In this document: piece by piece, positions 33,700 to 46,189 of the stretch
Numbering within the stretch: position 1 is the first letter of the stretch
How the letters are laid out: each line of letters starts with the position of its first letter
Source of the DNA: Podocnemis expansa
Lineage: Eukaryota; Chordata; Testudines; Podocnemididae
Direction: 5' to 3'
DNA length: 64,000 nt
Assembly: GCA_007922195.1 (NCBI GenBank)
Contig: ML681969.1
Location: 1-64,000, forward strand
The notes under the pieces: generated by a model
What the model was told of the DNA's origin: nothing
The model's input: the letters and a program-made list of their open reading frames with translations, nothing else
Databases searched by the model: none
Made by a program: the position numbers and the translations under genes

Positions 33700-34110
33700 A
33701 CAACATGAGTCTTAGAGCCAAGAATCAGGCTCTCTTATCACTAAGGAAAACACAAGAAGGCAAAACAATCACACATGCATTAAACCAGCAGCTAAGCTGT
33801 AAAAGCTCAAGGGAAAGAACGCTGTCCTATCACAAGGCAAGGCCAATTTACCAGCTCCTCAGCACAATGGGGATGAGTTTGGAAAGTTCTAATAAATGGT
33901 ACTGGCACTTTCCATTGTGAAGCCAAGCCAAGATTCCAACTATCAAGAATTCAACTGTCAAGGACTCTGAGGGGAAGAGAAAAAAAACAGACTAAACCTT
34001 TAAAATGACCTAAAATAGTCATCCACACCTAAAACTGTCAGGACCTTGAAGTCCCGACCTCAGCCTTCCAGGACTAAACATGACCACTTGGTTCCATGCA
34101 GCCTGAGAAT
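33700..34110. other. Unassigned DNA
   Basis: No gene is seen, and nothing is recognised beyond the CR1 fragment at its left. Confidence 0.4.
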
Positions 34111-34114
34111 CATT

Positions 34115-34300
34115 GGCTATGTCTACACTAGGGGCTTACGTCTACTTAAACTGCCTTAAAGTCAACTTAAGCAACTCCCAGGCTATATTTAGAATGTATT
34201 AAGTCGCTGGTTATTAGGTAGAATTTATTAATTGCTTAAGTCGACTTAATAACTTCTGCCATGTAAGTCAACTTAAGCATTTAAGTTGATTTTACAGGGC
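34115..34300. mobile_element. ggctatgtctacact foldback element, left part
   Basis: It starts ggctatgtctacact as at 29195 and has the same 'aagtcgactt' and 'aagttgatt' words. The right terminal repeat is not found, so the copy is truncated or carries a foreign interior (the GC-rich 34305-34545). Confidence 0.7.
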
Positions 34301-34304
34301 AGGG

Positions 34305-34545
34305 CCTGCCCCCTTCCCCGCCTCAGTGTGTGATTGGGCTCCTGGGCCCCAATCCAGATCCGGGGGCCTGATCCGGCTCCTGCTGTGCAGTGATGTGCTG
34401 AGGGCCAGATCCAGCTCCCAGCTCCTTGCCACAGGTGGTGGGGCCTGGCAGCTGGTTCCTGAGGCCTGTGGAGAGAGGCTAGGAGCCCAAACTTGCCAGC
34501 AGCCAGGGCAGGAGTTGACTTCACGTCCCTGGCACAGACCATTCT
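34305..34545. repeat. GC-rich segment related to 12154-12756
   Basis: It shares words such as 'ccagatccgg', 'gatccggctcctgctgtg' and 'ccagctcc' with 12154-12756 and 59150-59400. The boundaries are not clear. Confidence 0.5.
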
Positions 34546-34599
34546 ATGAATGAATTAGCAGCTGATTGCATCAGGCCAGGTTTCAAACACAATACAAGA

Positions 34600-35040
34600 A
34601 AATGGCAATTCTACAATGTTACACACAAATGAATACCTACTATAATGAGACCAAAGCTCAAGCCTACAAACGTCTGCAATCTCTGACCAACAAAATTCTC
34701 TCATTACTAATGGGGAACTTTAATTCCAATCTTGGAGATGACTACAGTTGAGTGAAGAAAGCATAGCTTTGATTCCTAAACCCAGAATGATGAAAGACTG
34801 GTATCAAAGCTCACAATTGATGGAACATTATTCCTACACAGAGAAAAGCATAAAGAAAGTTGGGATTCTTCAGATGGAGTCACCAGGAACCAGACTGAAC
34901 ATATTAGAAGGACATTTTGATCAACTCCACAGGATGTTGGAGCAGACAGAGGAGCTGAAGTCACATGTGACTGTCATTCACGTATGGTAAAAACGAAGAT
35001 CAAACTCAAGAAGAATAAAAGTTGAAAACAATTATGAATC
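34600..35040 (+). pseudogene. RTE-type LINE endonuclease relic
   Basis: Three short frames follow the order of an RTE AP endonuclease: GNFNSNLGDDY (the GDFNA motif, about 34710), WDSSDGVTRNQTEHI (the TWxSPDGxxxNQIDYI motif, about 34860-34905), QDVGADRGAE (about 34935) and KTKIKLKK. The catalytic SDHHLV segment is degraded. Stops and frameshifts make it inactive. Confidence 0.78.
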
Positions 35041-37379
35041 AAATCAGCTGGGAGGAAGAACTTAATCAGATATAGGTAAATGGTAAATAGAAATCATTTA
35101 AGAACACCTCACGAGATACTCAAAAAACCCACAACCCAGAATGAGGGAGAAGACTGGTTAAAAAAACAAGCTAATTTAGAGGCAAAGTGAAGGCAGCTAT
35201 AAAATATATATAACCATGGGAAGAAGTGGGAAATTGATCATCATAATTGTTTTATTTTGGCCTTAGAATCTGTTCATCTAATGAAAACTTCAGCAGTTTC
35301 CTACTCAAGCATTATGTCAGAAGACAAAGGAACACAACTCAGTTTGTGTACCTGAGCTATGGAATGCTGCAGAAGATAAGGGATTGGGAAGGGCCATTTC
35401 AAAGTAGGCTGCTCCAGAGAACTGCAGGGAATGAACCTTGTGTTGGTGGGGTGGATGGGATCAATAAGATCCTCAAGAGGTGGGCATTTGGGAAGATCTT
35501 CCACACGTGATTCGACTGACACCCTGGGCAGGTGGTTCCATCACCTGGACTGCATTTAAGGGATAGTAATCCTCTCCACACCTGATAGCCTGCTTCCCAT
35601 TCCCCAAGCCCACACAAGCTCTGGTCACAGTCTGATTCCTAGATCCTTACTTCCAACAGTGACTCTTTTGGAAGCTGGATGTTTCAAGCTGCTTTCTGTG
35701 CAGCCTGGCTTCCCTTCCTGGGCCACGGCTCGTATGGCAGGGCTAAAGTGCCCTGCTTGCCCTCCGGTTTGCAATGTGATGCCACCTCTGACTCCTGAAC
35801 CTCCTGCTGCCTGGTCCCATTGAACAGTGCAGGCAGTCCACACTGCAATCTAATTAGCTCCCCATTATGAGAAAAGATGCAAAGGAAGAAGTACATGCAG
35901 GTGGGTCGCAGCAGGGCAGTGAGACAGAAAACAAAACACCAGGGGCCAAGTGCAGTAAAATGTCTGATTCCACAACAAATGCTGAATTCTATGGCATAGT
36001 GGAAAAATGTCCAATTCCAGGCCACAGAGCCCCTGGGCCCTGACTGAGTGCAGGGCAGGTTACACCTCCCAAAGCAGCTAATTCAGGTTCTTTGCTAACT
36101 CTGGCAGACATCACTGTATCAACAGAATGACTCAGGGTCACCTGTTCAGAATGATATTTGCTACAACCCTTATGTTAAAAGCAAGCTGGGATTCCAGAGC
36201 ATGATCCCGAGGCAAATGGGGAAATGCTACAGGACTGTTGAATGCACAGGGCTCTACACTCATCAATTACCATCACATTTCACCTGACTGCTAGCTACCT
36301 CTACCGACTCTGGAGCTGTCCTGTTTCCTCTCAGTTGCCTGCCCTGCAGGCTGATTGCACCAAGGTTTCTGCACCTTGGCTCTGAGGGTTTATTTCCCAC
36401 ACAGTTTCTGTGCACACAGGGGCCTGGGCTGAGTCCAGCTGCTGTGGCTAGGAAGTGAGAAGCTTTTACAGAGATTGAGGCCTGTGTAACAACAAGTCAG
36501 ACTTTGCACTAGATTTCTTCATGTTCATTTATGGTGTCAGGAACTGCCCAGAGGAGGCACACTTTGCTCCTGACCTATTCTTCCAGTAAGCCCTGTCCAA
36601 AGAAGACTGGCTGTTATATGCCCATGTGACCCTGGTAATTATACTCCATTTTCCCTTATGGAAATTGGGGGTGGGGTGGGGCAGGGTGAGGGCAGAAGCA
36701 CAATGTCTAAGGTCTTTAATGCTTTGGGGGTCAGATGGAGGGCAAGGCCTCCTCCAACAGTACTTGCCCTCTTTCCCCTGCTCCCAGTAGCACACAGGTC
36801 AGAATGCAAAGCACCAGTCAGAAAGTGGGCATTCACCATCCACCAGGAGCCCACGCCTTCCCTCCTTTCCCTGCCCACTAACACAGAGACTGAAATGGTG
36901 AGAGATCCATGGAGCAAACAGTTCAGCTCTCAGAGGAAACGAGGACCTTTGTGAGAGAGAGGCTAGGTGTGATGATGTTAGAGACTGGAATTTCCTGCAA
37001 GTGGCGCTCTCTGGGGACACTCGTGGTTTGTGGCATGCCCTTGTGGAGCTGGCCCCAGAGCACAAGCAGGTTGGAACCCACAAACATCTCTGGCTTCCCT
37101 GCTCTGGGGAGACGAAATCTGCAGCAGCTCCATCACTGATGCAGAGTAAGCCTCAAGCACATGAGCTGGTAGGCTGTGTGGGAGCCCTGTCTCTGCCTAT
37201 TCCTCACCCCCCCCCCATCTGAGCACAGGGATGCAAGGTCTGTGGAGGCTGCTTCCTTCCGCTTCTCTCTGGGATGGGGGCAAGCCCTGATCCTGCCCTT
37301 AGAGCTGCCAGCTTTGCAGGATGTGAGAAAAAGGGTATTTCAAATAAACTAGCTCTTGTGCCTCACTTGTGCACATGTG
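35041..37379. other. Unassigned DNA
   Basis: Frames up to 113 codons occur on both strands but overlap each other and show no domain, signal peptide or splice-consistent pattern that I can defend. This may be unique intergenic or intronic DNA. Confidence 0.4.
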
Positions 37380-37403
37380 CATCTGTGCGTGTCTGCACGC
37401 ATA

Positions 37404-37434
<31 letters not shown>

Positions 37435-37560
37435 TGTGCATTTTTGTGTATGTGTAGACATACATGCACCTGTATATGTGTGTACATATGTGTGTATACT
37501 TTCATGTAGGTATGTATATACACATGCATTTGTGTACACATGTACATACATGTATGATGT
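37380..37560. repeat. TG/AG/TA-rich simple repeat
   Basis: (TG)n then (AG)n at 37408-37435, followed by variable 'tgtatg' and 'acatatg' words. The open frames of histidine and threonine repeats here follow from it. Confidence 0.9.
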
Positions 37561-38885
37561 TTTCCTGAGAGATTCAGGTTTTGCACAACTGGACTCTGGG
37601 CAGTAGGGAAGGCTGGTTTTTGGACCTGCTATTACAGGCCTAGGAAAGGGCATTACTTTGCTGCTTCTGGTTTTGTCTTCGTTGGCATTTTTAATGCCCT
37701 GGGGAGCACCCAAGAGCCTGCATAGCCACTCTCTCTGGGACTGATCCTGTGAGTCCAGCAGCTGATGTCAAGGGCAAAACTCCCTTTGAACCCACAGGGG
37801 CAGGGTCAAACCCTCTGTGAAATGTATCACTCGCCTTTGGTGTATCACCTGCCTTCTGCTCACTACCACAACACCAGATGTTACTGATCAAGCCCTCAGT
37901 CCTCCACTAGTGATTTCAGGGGGCTGGAAGCAAGCCCTCCCACTCAGTCAGCACAGTCCCAAGCGAAGGACAATGGAGAGAACTCTGGGCCTGTCTCCAC
38001 CCAACCACGCTGCTTAGCTGGCACTTAGCCAGCAGGGAAAGTCACGTACGCAGCCCTCTCAAACCACTTTGAACCTATGTGTGAGTAATTTAGGTCAAGG
38101 CTCCTCATTCCACTGGCCACTGCCTGAGCAACTCGCAGGGGGGCAGAACTCCCAGTGGGGTTATTGTTGCTTAAACTTCCCCCTCTTTCATTGCTGTAGT
38201 TTGCCAATGATGTTGCACTCTGTCATTTCAGGATCTGAAAGCTGCTGACTAGCCCTTCAGGGCACAGTAATTTATTTGTGCAACCCTTCCCAGAAGTCAG
38301 GGCTTCACCACACAGAAAAATGACACCAGGGCAAGCTAAAGTGCCAATTTAAACCTTTTAGTTACACCAGCATAACTCATTCCTAGTTTGGCCTGAGAAA
38401 CTTTTCCTTGGCCAGCCTTCTGTCACTGAGGTAGGAGCATAAGAAACAAAAACAGGTCCCAGTTCCACCAGCACAAGTGTCCTCACAGGAGTTGTACCTG
38501 TGTGGCCTTGGATGTTTTATTCCACCAATATAACTGGGAGCACTTTCCTATCTATACAAGCCCTCACACTTTGGTTACCTTTTTTCACCTGTGATTTGAG
38601 GTCTAGCTAAAGAGCATACCCCAGGCCCAGTGCAAAGCACCGAGTTCTGTGCTGAACCTTGGGGGCTCTTCAGCTGTAGGGGCTGGCAGGCCATGCACAA
38701 TCACTGTGTTAGGGATGGGGAGAAACCATGAGCCCTGGTTCATCCCATACCGACCTCTGATTATTCTTTCTGCACTGAGTTGGGGATGTGACCCTGGCCC
38801 TGCTGATTGACAGGAACCCTTTCCCAATCAGAGTTCCCTCCTGGGGAGATTTTCCTGGTATTCAGCAACAATCCACCCTGGGACC
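37561..38885. other. Unassigned DNA
   Basis: I see no gene or nameable element. Confidence 0.4.
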
Positions 38886-39029
38886 CCGATTTCTAGAGCC
38901 TTGCAAATCCGCAGATATCCGCCTTATATCATCCACGGATACAACACGGATATCGGCGGACCATTTCTTGTGGATGCAGGTCGGATACGGATCCGCTTAT
39001 CTGTATCCGCACAGGGCTCTACCGATTTC
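38886..39029. mobile_element. 128-bp hAT-like MITE with exact 8-bp duplication
   Basis: The element at 38894-39021 lies between exact copies of CCGATTTC. The left end is tagagccttgcaaatccgc; the right end inverted reads tagagccctgtgcggat. The interior is built from repeated 'ccgcagatatccgc' and 'acggatatcggcgg' words in both senses. It has no coding capacity. Confidence 0.92.
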
Positions 39030-41332
39030 CACTGTATCCCCATCAGCCTCCTAACAAATTCCTCTTTTCCTCTGGCTTTTCCCCCAGTGACCCTTATGGA
39101 CCTTCCTCACTGCACCTCAGTCAGTAACTGGTCCACGCATGTGTGCGCGCACACACACACGTTGTCCTGCCCCTCCCTACCCCCAAGCAGTAGTTCAAGC
39201 AACAGAAGTCCCCTAGTGTGGAGGCAGTTGTGTCAGCACAAAGGTGTTAATACCAGGAGAACAGACCCCTGAGGGGGAGGGGGAATGAGGACAAGCTTCC
39301 TCTATTTCAGTACAATAGTGTCCACAGTAGGGTCTGTACTGGTACAACTGTAACAGCAAAATGGCACCTCCAAATGACATAGCAACAGTGGGACAATCTG
39401 GGCATAGACCAGGCCCAGGCAAACCATTTATATTTCACCCTCAGGTTCATTTTGTTGCCTTTTTCAACTGTGACTCATGTACTGGTAGGCTGGTTTTGCT
39501 GCTAGCTGACACCTAATATTCTGACTATTAGCATCTCAGGCCACTTCTAGCATCCTGCTTTCAAAGCATCTCTCCCGTACTCTCAACATGGATCATTCCA
39601 TAGAGGAGTTTGCATTTAGCCTAGTTAAATTTCCTTTTTTTCCTAAGCCATAGGCCTGACCTTGATTGTCATTTGCAGACTACACCTGTCATGTCCTCAA
39701 AACATTTCCAATACCATGCAGTTTAGTATCAGTGCTGCTTTGTCCATCTGCTAGATATTACACCTGCTCCCAGTCAGTACCTTCCTGTTTAGAACAGCAG
39801 GCTGGGAGTTTCAGTTTCATTCTGATCAGCAGTATTGAAAACATGTTGTATAGCTTCCATTCCTTTGAGCCACCAAGTATTTCTAAGCCATTTATTACAG
39901 TTTGGTGTGCTTTGCCTACTAACCATAAGTGCTGACAGACTTGGAAACAGCTGTAACCCATTGCTGTCTTCAAGTGCATCTCCCCCAACTGGCCTGCTTT
40001 CTTTGGCCAGTCTTAGCCACTTCATAAGTTGCCCAGGCACAGCTCAGGCAGGCCACAGAAGGCCCTTCATTTGCAACCCATTTCCAAAATAAGCCAGTGC
40101 CTCTGGTCAGCCATGACAATGAATTAAAGCAGTTAAATCTCCTTTACTTCTGCTATGGAGTTAAGAAATCTATGTGAGGCACTGCCCAGGAAGCCATTTG
40201 CAGGGTATAACAAGGTTTATTGGTTCTGCAAAACCCAGGAGCTGCACTTCATATTCTCGAGCTCCACGACCTCACCTCTTAACCTTTTACACATATACAA
40301 GCATGGAGCTCTCCTATATCACATCCCTCTGGCTGACTGTTAGATTCAACCCAATTCCTAGTTTTAAGATATCCTGAGAAGCAGTTTCCAAGTCTTACCT
40401 CAAAATGCATGCATTGTTTATTTCTGTGCAATTACACCCATCAAACCCCCTCACTCCACTTCAACAATCTCCAAATGCAAACTATAGACACAACATGGCA
40501 AAGCAATGAGCCCCTTTGCCCAGTGCCAAAACCACCCACCAACCCACCAGATGCAGTCAACCCAGTCACAAGCTGTATCCCAGTTCTTGTGGAGCAAGTA
40601 GGAAGGAAGCAGATTCTAGAGCCATGAACCAAGAATTCTCTGATCCCAGACACTTCCCATTTAAATCAGAGTACAGAAATGTAGCTGTGCAAAGTGGGAT
40701 AGCTCAAGCTAATCCAGGATGTAGCCAGTAGTTGGCTAGCAGAGTTGACTCTTCACTATCCACTCTGCTTTTAGTCTGCCAGAGGATGCAGTGCTGCCCG
40801 GTAATATAATTAGAACTACTGATGCTTATGCAGTAGATCCCCCCTGAAAGCTACTGAAGGTATGAAGATGAGTGCACTACACACGGGTTAATTAAGCACT
40901 TTGGTTTCTAGTTTGACATGAAAAGCTCACCTGAGTAACTCAGCTCATGTTTCATAGTGAACGAAATGCAGCAAATGGAATATATGAAATAAATGCCAAT
41001 GGGAAATGTTTTGCAGTCCTTGGTGTCAACACGCACAGTGACGCAGCATTTCTAGTACCTCAGGTTGTGAGCTGTGAGTGGGGAAGAGATTATGGTTGGA
41101 GCTCATGATTAGCAAGATATGAGTGTGCCCTCCCATTCCACCTTGGTCTCCCCCCATCACAACATTGACTTCCTCACCCAGAGAAGAGTAGAGACAGTTT
41201 GGAAGTTGGTTTGCTCTACCAAGCCCAGCCCTACTTGCCATCTCTGTGAATAGCTGTCTCTTTCTGCTCTGCCAAATTCTGCCCTTCGGTTGTAAGGGCC
41301 AAGAGCTCCCTGCACCAGGTACATGTGTAATC
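39030..41332. other. Unassigned DNA
   Basis: No gene is supported. A short CA repeat is at 39152-39162. Frames of 60-90 codons have no motif. Confidence 0.4.
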
Positions 41333-41337
41333 TAGGT

Positions 41338-42120
41338 TGTCAAGGCTTTTTCCCCACTCTGGCACTCTGAGTGCAGAAGGTGGGGGCCTGCAACAGGCCA
41401 GAAAAGCCACTGGCCTTAAAGCCTGCTCTTAAAAGTCTCCAAGGCCTCCAATTCCTGGCCTTGGAGTGGTATCGCTGCCACCACCCAAATGCAGAAAAAC
41501 CTCTTGAGACACAGGAAGGCACACTTGGGAATTCCTCCCTGTGAGGTACTTGCAATCCTCTTATTCCTCTCTCAGGAAAGAGACTGGACCCCAGCTGCAA
41601 TATGAGCTGGAACTGGAACAGGGTTCCCTCTAGTAGCTGCCTGTGCAGTCTAAGGCACGTGCACACAAACCTCTTGCCTTTCAGGACACAGAACCAGAAC
41701 TTACTTAAAAGGTAAACTCTTTAATCAAAAAGAACAGATAATAAACACAGAGAGTTGCTTCTCTGGGAACTAACTTGGGTAGTTACAGGGTAGTGGGAGG
41801 GGGTACATGTGCTCAGCACAGAGAAATCCAAAAAACAAGCCAAAAACAAAAAAAAATACCCTGACCGCGTCTAAATAAACATTCCCTGTTCTACTCACGC
41901 CTGGTCAGTACCAAGCTTAACTTATCTCTGGTAAGGATGTTGCTGGATTCTTCCTCAGGCCCCTCTGGCCTCCTCCTGATCCTTCCAGGAGCTCTGCTGC
42001 ATCCAAACAGGCCCAAGCCACGCTGCTGTTACCATTCAAAAAGCTGTGCTTCATTCCTATTGGCTGTCCTGGGACTCACTGACCAGAGTGTTAACCCCTT
42101 CCTCCCCAAGGGTTATTACA
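41338..42120. mobile_element. 783-bp solo LTR
   Basis: It begins TGTCAAGG and ends GGTTATTACA, with TAGGT exactly duplicated at 41333-41337 and 42121-42125. The TG...CA ends and the 5-bp duplication mark an LTR integration. There is no internal region. Candidate polyadenylation signals occur on both strands (ATTAAA inverted near 41722, AATAAA near 41740), so orientation is open. The 108-codon minus frame (41340-41666) is not a gene. Confidence 0.9.
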
Positions 42121-42419
42121 TAGGTGAGCCATTTAATTTGACTAACTAAAGAATGGTCCTCTAGTTCATGCCAATCAGATAAGCTTCTACTGAAAATAGG
42201 TCTTGCCAAACCAAACTCGATACCATTTTTGATGCGATCATAGTTTGCTTGATAAAGGTTATCTATTGCCAGACCATACTTGGACTTCTCTAAAGAGTTG
42301 TCTTAGTTCTACAGCACATACTTATTAAAAATTAGCTCTATAAAGCCAGTGTAGTCCACACTGAAATGATTAATAATGGGTTACTTGACAAATCGCAACA
42401 AGTAACCGTAAATGGTGAA

Positions 42420-42640
42420 TGCTCATCCAATGGGATGTCCCCAGTGCTATCTAATGACCTTTATCAATGACCTGGAAGGGAAATGGAAAATCACTGCTGG
42501 TAAAATTTGTGGGTGACACAAAAATTGACAGGATGGCAAATAATGATGGGGACTGCTCAGTTATACAGGGTGATCTGGATCACTTTGTAAGGCAAGTTCA
42601 TCTGAACAACATATCTTACTACAGCTAGAGGCCATCAATG
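42420..42640 (+). mobile_element. Old CR1/L3-like RT fragment
   Basis: 'ctttatcaatgacctggaag' and 'tttgtgggtgacacaaaaat' correspond to the RT blocks FINDLE and F(A)DDTK with changes. It is a short diverged piece. Confidence 0.65.
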
Positions 42641-42689
42641 AACAAAGAACACAGGCCACACTTACAAAATATAAGAGAGTATTTTAGGA

Positions 42690-44395
42690 AGCAGGTGCAA
42701 GAGGAAGACCAAGGGCAGTGTAGGACCATTACTCAAAGAGAGAAAAACAGTAACAGAAAAAGGGGAAATGGCAGAGGAGCTAAATGATTTCTTCATTTCA
42801 GTCTTTATCAAGAAGGTTGGTGGTGACCGGACGCCTGACGTAGGGGAGTGCAGTAAAAACAGGATAGGATCAGAAGCTAAAACAGGGAAAGAACAAGCTA
42901 AAAATTACCTGGACAAGTTAGATGTCTTCAAGTCCCAGGGCCTGATGATACGCACCCTAGAATACTCAAAGAGCTGATTCTGGAGATTTCTGAGTCATTG
43001 GCTATTATCTCTGGAAGACTGGAGCGGTCCCAGAGGATTGGAAAAGAGCAAATATAGTGCCCTTCTATAAAAAGGGGAATAAGGACAACCCAGGGAATTA
43101 TAGACCAGTCAGTTTAACCTCTGTACCAGGAAAAATAATGGAGCAAGTAATTAAGGAATCCATTAGCAAACATCTAGAAGAGAATAAGGCATTAAGTGGT
43201 AATCAGCATGGATTTGTCAAGAACAAAGCACATCATACCAACCTGATTGCTTTCTGTGATGGCCAAGGTACTGCCGGGATCGGTTCTGGGTCTGGTTCTG
43301 TTCAATATTTTCAACCACCACCACGTTGGGACACATTACTGTGTCACCACACAGTGATAAGTGTGTCACAGAGAGCCAAGGAGATGGCTGGATTTGGCCT
43401 GGGGGTGAGGGAATGGAGGTGGGCTGATGTGTCCTGCAGGGTCACGATATGCCACCAAATGTGTCATGACCTGCAAAAGGTTAAGAACCACTGATTTAGA
43501 TTATGGCATAGAGAGTACACTTATAAAGTTTCTGATGATACCAAGGTGGGAGGGGTTACAGATGCTTTGGAGGATAAGATGAGAATTCAAAATTATTTGG
43601 ACAAACCAGTGAAATGGTCTGAGGTAAACAGAATGAAATTCAATAAGGACAAGTGCAAAATACTCCACTTAGGAAAGAAGAATCCATTGCACATATACAA
43701 AATGGCCAATGACTGCATAGGAAGGAGTACTGCAGAAAGGGATCTGGGTGACACAGTGGACCACAAGTTAAATAAGAATCAACAGTGTAACACTATTGCA
43801 TAACAGGCAAATGCCATTCTGGGCTGCATTAACAGGAGTACTGTAAGTAAGACACATGAAGTAATTCTTCTGCTCTACTTGACCCTGATTAGGCCTCAAC
43901 TGAAGTACTGTATCGAGTACTGAGTACCTCATTTCAGGAAAAATATGGAAAGTCCAGAGAAGAATAACATGAATCATTAGAGGTCTGGACTACTTGACTT
44001 ATGAGGGAAGATTGAAAGAGCTGGGTTTGTTTAGTCTGAAAAAGAGGAGACTGAGAAGGGACATGATAACAGTTGTCAAGTACCTAAAAGGTTGTCATGA
44101 GGAGAAGGGAGAAAAATTTTTCTCCTTAACTGCTGATAGGACAAGAAACAATGGGCTTAAATTACAGCAAGGAAGATTTAGGTTGGACATTAGAAAAAAA
44201 TTCCTAACTGTCAGGGTGATTAACCACTGAAATAAGTTGCTTGGACAGGCTGTGGAATTTCCATCATGGGAAATTTTTAAGACCATTTTAGACAAGCACC
44301 TGTCAGGGATGGTTTAAGAGAGTACTTGGTCTTACCATGAGTGCAAGGGACTGTGCTCGATGATCTTGCATGTCTCTTCCAGTTTCCATGATTCT
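42690..44395 (+). mobile_element. CR1 LINE, RT to 3' end, diverged
   Basis: 42768-42977 encodes AEELNDFFISVF and KNYLDKLDVFKSQG. 43057-43260 encodes [20 protein letters not shown] and NQHGFVKNKAHHTNLIAF. 43500-43800 gives the palm to [18 protein letters not shown]. 43994-44230 gives [20 protein letters not shown] and the C-terminus. It ends in 'catgattctatga' at 44387-44399. An unrelated segment at about 43305-43490 interrupts the RT, and about 70-80 codons of RT around FSKAFD are missing near 43262. Confidence 0.92.
43300..43487. mobile_element. Probable hAT-like insertion in the CR1 copy
   Basis: The non-CR1 stretch starts near caaccaccacc and ends ggttaagaaccactg. Inverted, the right end reads cagtggttcttaacc, a typical hAT-like terminus. 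The left end is only a weak match and no convincing 8-bp duplication is visible. Confidence 0.6.
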
Positions 44396-44399
44396 ATGA

Positions 44400-44970
44400 C
44401 ATGAAAAGAATTTAAAGGTCATGGCAGATAAACAATTGAATGCGAGTTCCCAGTGTGACACTGTAGCTAAGGGAGTGAACACATGCCTTGGATATACAAG
44501 CAAGAAAATGTTAAAAGAGAGGAAGGGGGTGGGGTATACAATATTAATGAGAACATTACTGAAATATTATGGCTGTAGTGTCCAAACTTCAAAAAGGACA
44601 TTGAAAAACTGCAAAGGGTTCAGAAAAGAGCTGCAAGAATGTTTTAAGGTCTGGAGAACATGGAGAGAGTAAAGAAGCTCTGTTTATACTGTTAGTTTAA
44701 GAGATGACTTCATCCCTGTGTAGGTGCACGCAGACAATAAAGTGATGTCAGATATTAGATGGCTCTTTAATCTAACAGAAAAAGTAGGTCAACATCCAAT
44801 GGCTGGAATCAAAGGTAAGAAAATTCAGTCTGGAAATAAGGTGCAAATTGCAATGTGAGGGTAATTACTCACTGGAAAAAAAACTTACTTAAGTTCATGG
44901 TAGAATCTCTTTCATTTGCAGTCTTGGAGCCAGGATTGGATATCAGAAGTTACAGGATTGATACAAGAAC
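44400..44970 (+). mobile_element. CR1/L3-like fragment
   Basis: 'atggcagataaacaattgaa' and 'gtgtgacactgtagctaagg' correspond to the [20 protein letters not shown] region. Then come 'catggatatacaag' and 'tccaaacttcaaaaaggac' (HYKKDM region), and degraded C-terminal sequence to about 44970. Confidence 0.75.
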
Positions 44971-44984
44971 AGCTGACAGGTTCC

Positions 44985-45370
44985 AAAGGAGTAACAGCAT
45001 TAATATAGTTCAGCAAAACAAACAAGAAGTCCTGTGACACTTTTAACGACTAGCAAATTTATTTCTCACATGAGCTTTCATGGAAGAAAATCCTACTTTG
45101 TCAGATACTTGAATAAAAGGAATTTACAGAATGGGAGGAAAATAAATGCAGGGAAGTACAAGTCATAGGATCAGGTCAGACTGTTACAGCAAATCAAAGC
45201 AGTTCAGGTTCAAACACTGGGGAACAGTGTATAGAGGAAGGTGAGGTCAAATCACCTGTTGTAATAAGAAAAAAAGCCATAGTCCCTATTTAATCTTAAA
45301 ACAACTGTGTCAATTCGCATATGAATTCCAATTCTGCAGTTTCTGTTTGAAGCATCGATTTGTTATCCAT
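44985..45370 (-). mobile_element. Foldback retroelement, single long arm
   Basis: This is the reverse complement of 23650-23975: 'ttccaaaggagtaacagcat' is the tail, followed by 'agtcctgtgacacttttaac' and 'gctttcatggaagaaaatcc', then 'ctggggaacagtgtatagag'. Only one arm is present. Confidence 0.8.
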
Positions 45371-45484
45371 TTGTTTGAGCACACCTATTAACAAATCATC
45401 AAAAGAATGAGCAGAGAGAATGAAGCATTTCCCTCATAGTTTTTGAATATTGTTACTTCTGATGTCAGACTTGTGTCCAGTGTT

Positions 45485-45985
45485 CCTTGTAAACTGTGCA
45501 CGTGAGCGCGTGCACAGAAGCCCCGACTCCCTGGTGCACGCCTCACTGCTGGCTGCACAGGGCCTGTAGCCATGGCTTCTCACTGGCACCGAATACACAT
45601 TCTTCCAGCTGGCAGGAAGCTGTTGCGGAGAGTTTAAAGTCTCCCACCCTGAGCATGCTCAGGGCAGGAGATTTTAAACTTCCTAGTGCAGCTTCCTGCC
45701 AGCCAGAAGAATGGCGGCAGTGAGGGGCATGCTCAGCGTGGGAGCAGCTCTGGCAGCCAGGTAAGTGGCCTGAGGGAGTTGGGGATGGGGAGCCAGAGGA
45801 AAGGGTGCCCAGTGGACTCAGGGAAGCTAACTGGCAGGCATTCATGGAAGGCACCTAGCTGTGGGACTTGGGGAAGCCACCCAGCCCACTGGCGAAGGTG
45901 CTCAGGGGAGCATGCAATTTCCCCAAGACTCAAAATGGGGGGGGGTGTAGGCAGAGTTGTAGGGGGGTGCTCATTAAGTTGGTAT
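45485..45985. repeat. Unclassified repeat with inverted core
   Basis: It starts like the tgttccctctaa family ('cagtgttccttgtaaactgt'). It holds an inverted pair, 'ttcttccagctggcaggaag' at 45599 against the same word inverted at 45690-45713, around a 'gagcatgctcag' centre. A similar arrangement ('tgagcatgctcag', 'ctgctggctagaaga') is at 60345-60460. Frames here are not genes. Confidence 0.55.
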
Positions 45986-45989
45986 AATA

Positions 45990-46185
45990 TTGTTACTAAT
46001 GGATTTCCTTTCTCCAATCCAGATGAAACATGCCCAGTATTTTTTTTTAATCTTCGCTCAGAGGTCGGGTTTTCTAATGTTTGTTCATTTTTGTTGCTCT
46101 TCTCTGGACTCTGCAGGTTGTCTACGTCTTTCCTAAAGTGTGGCACTCAGAACAGGACCGAGTGCACCAGCTGAGAGTTCACCAG
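45990..46185 (-). mobile_element. CR1-like fragment, antisense
   Basis: The minus strand gives HFRKDVDNLQSPEKSNKNE, which matches [19 protein letters not shown] of CR1 with changes. The frame runs on into unrelated sequence. Confidence 0.75.
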
Positions 46186-46189
46186 TGCC

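Noticed and set aside
37299..37713. Histidine/threonine-rich frames of 95-116 codons
   Set aside because: They are translations of a TG/TA simple repeat.
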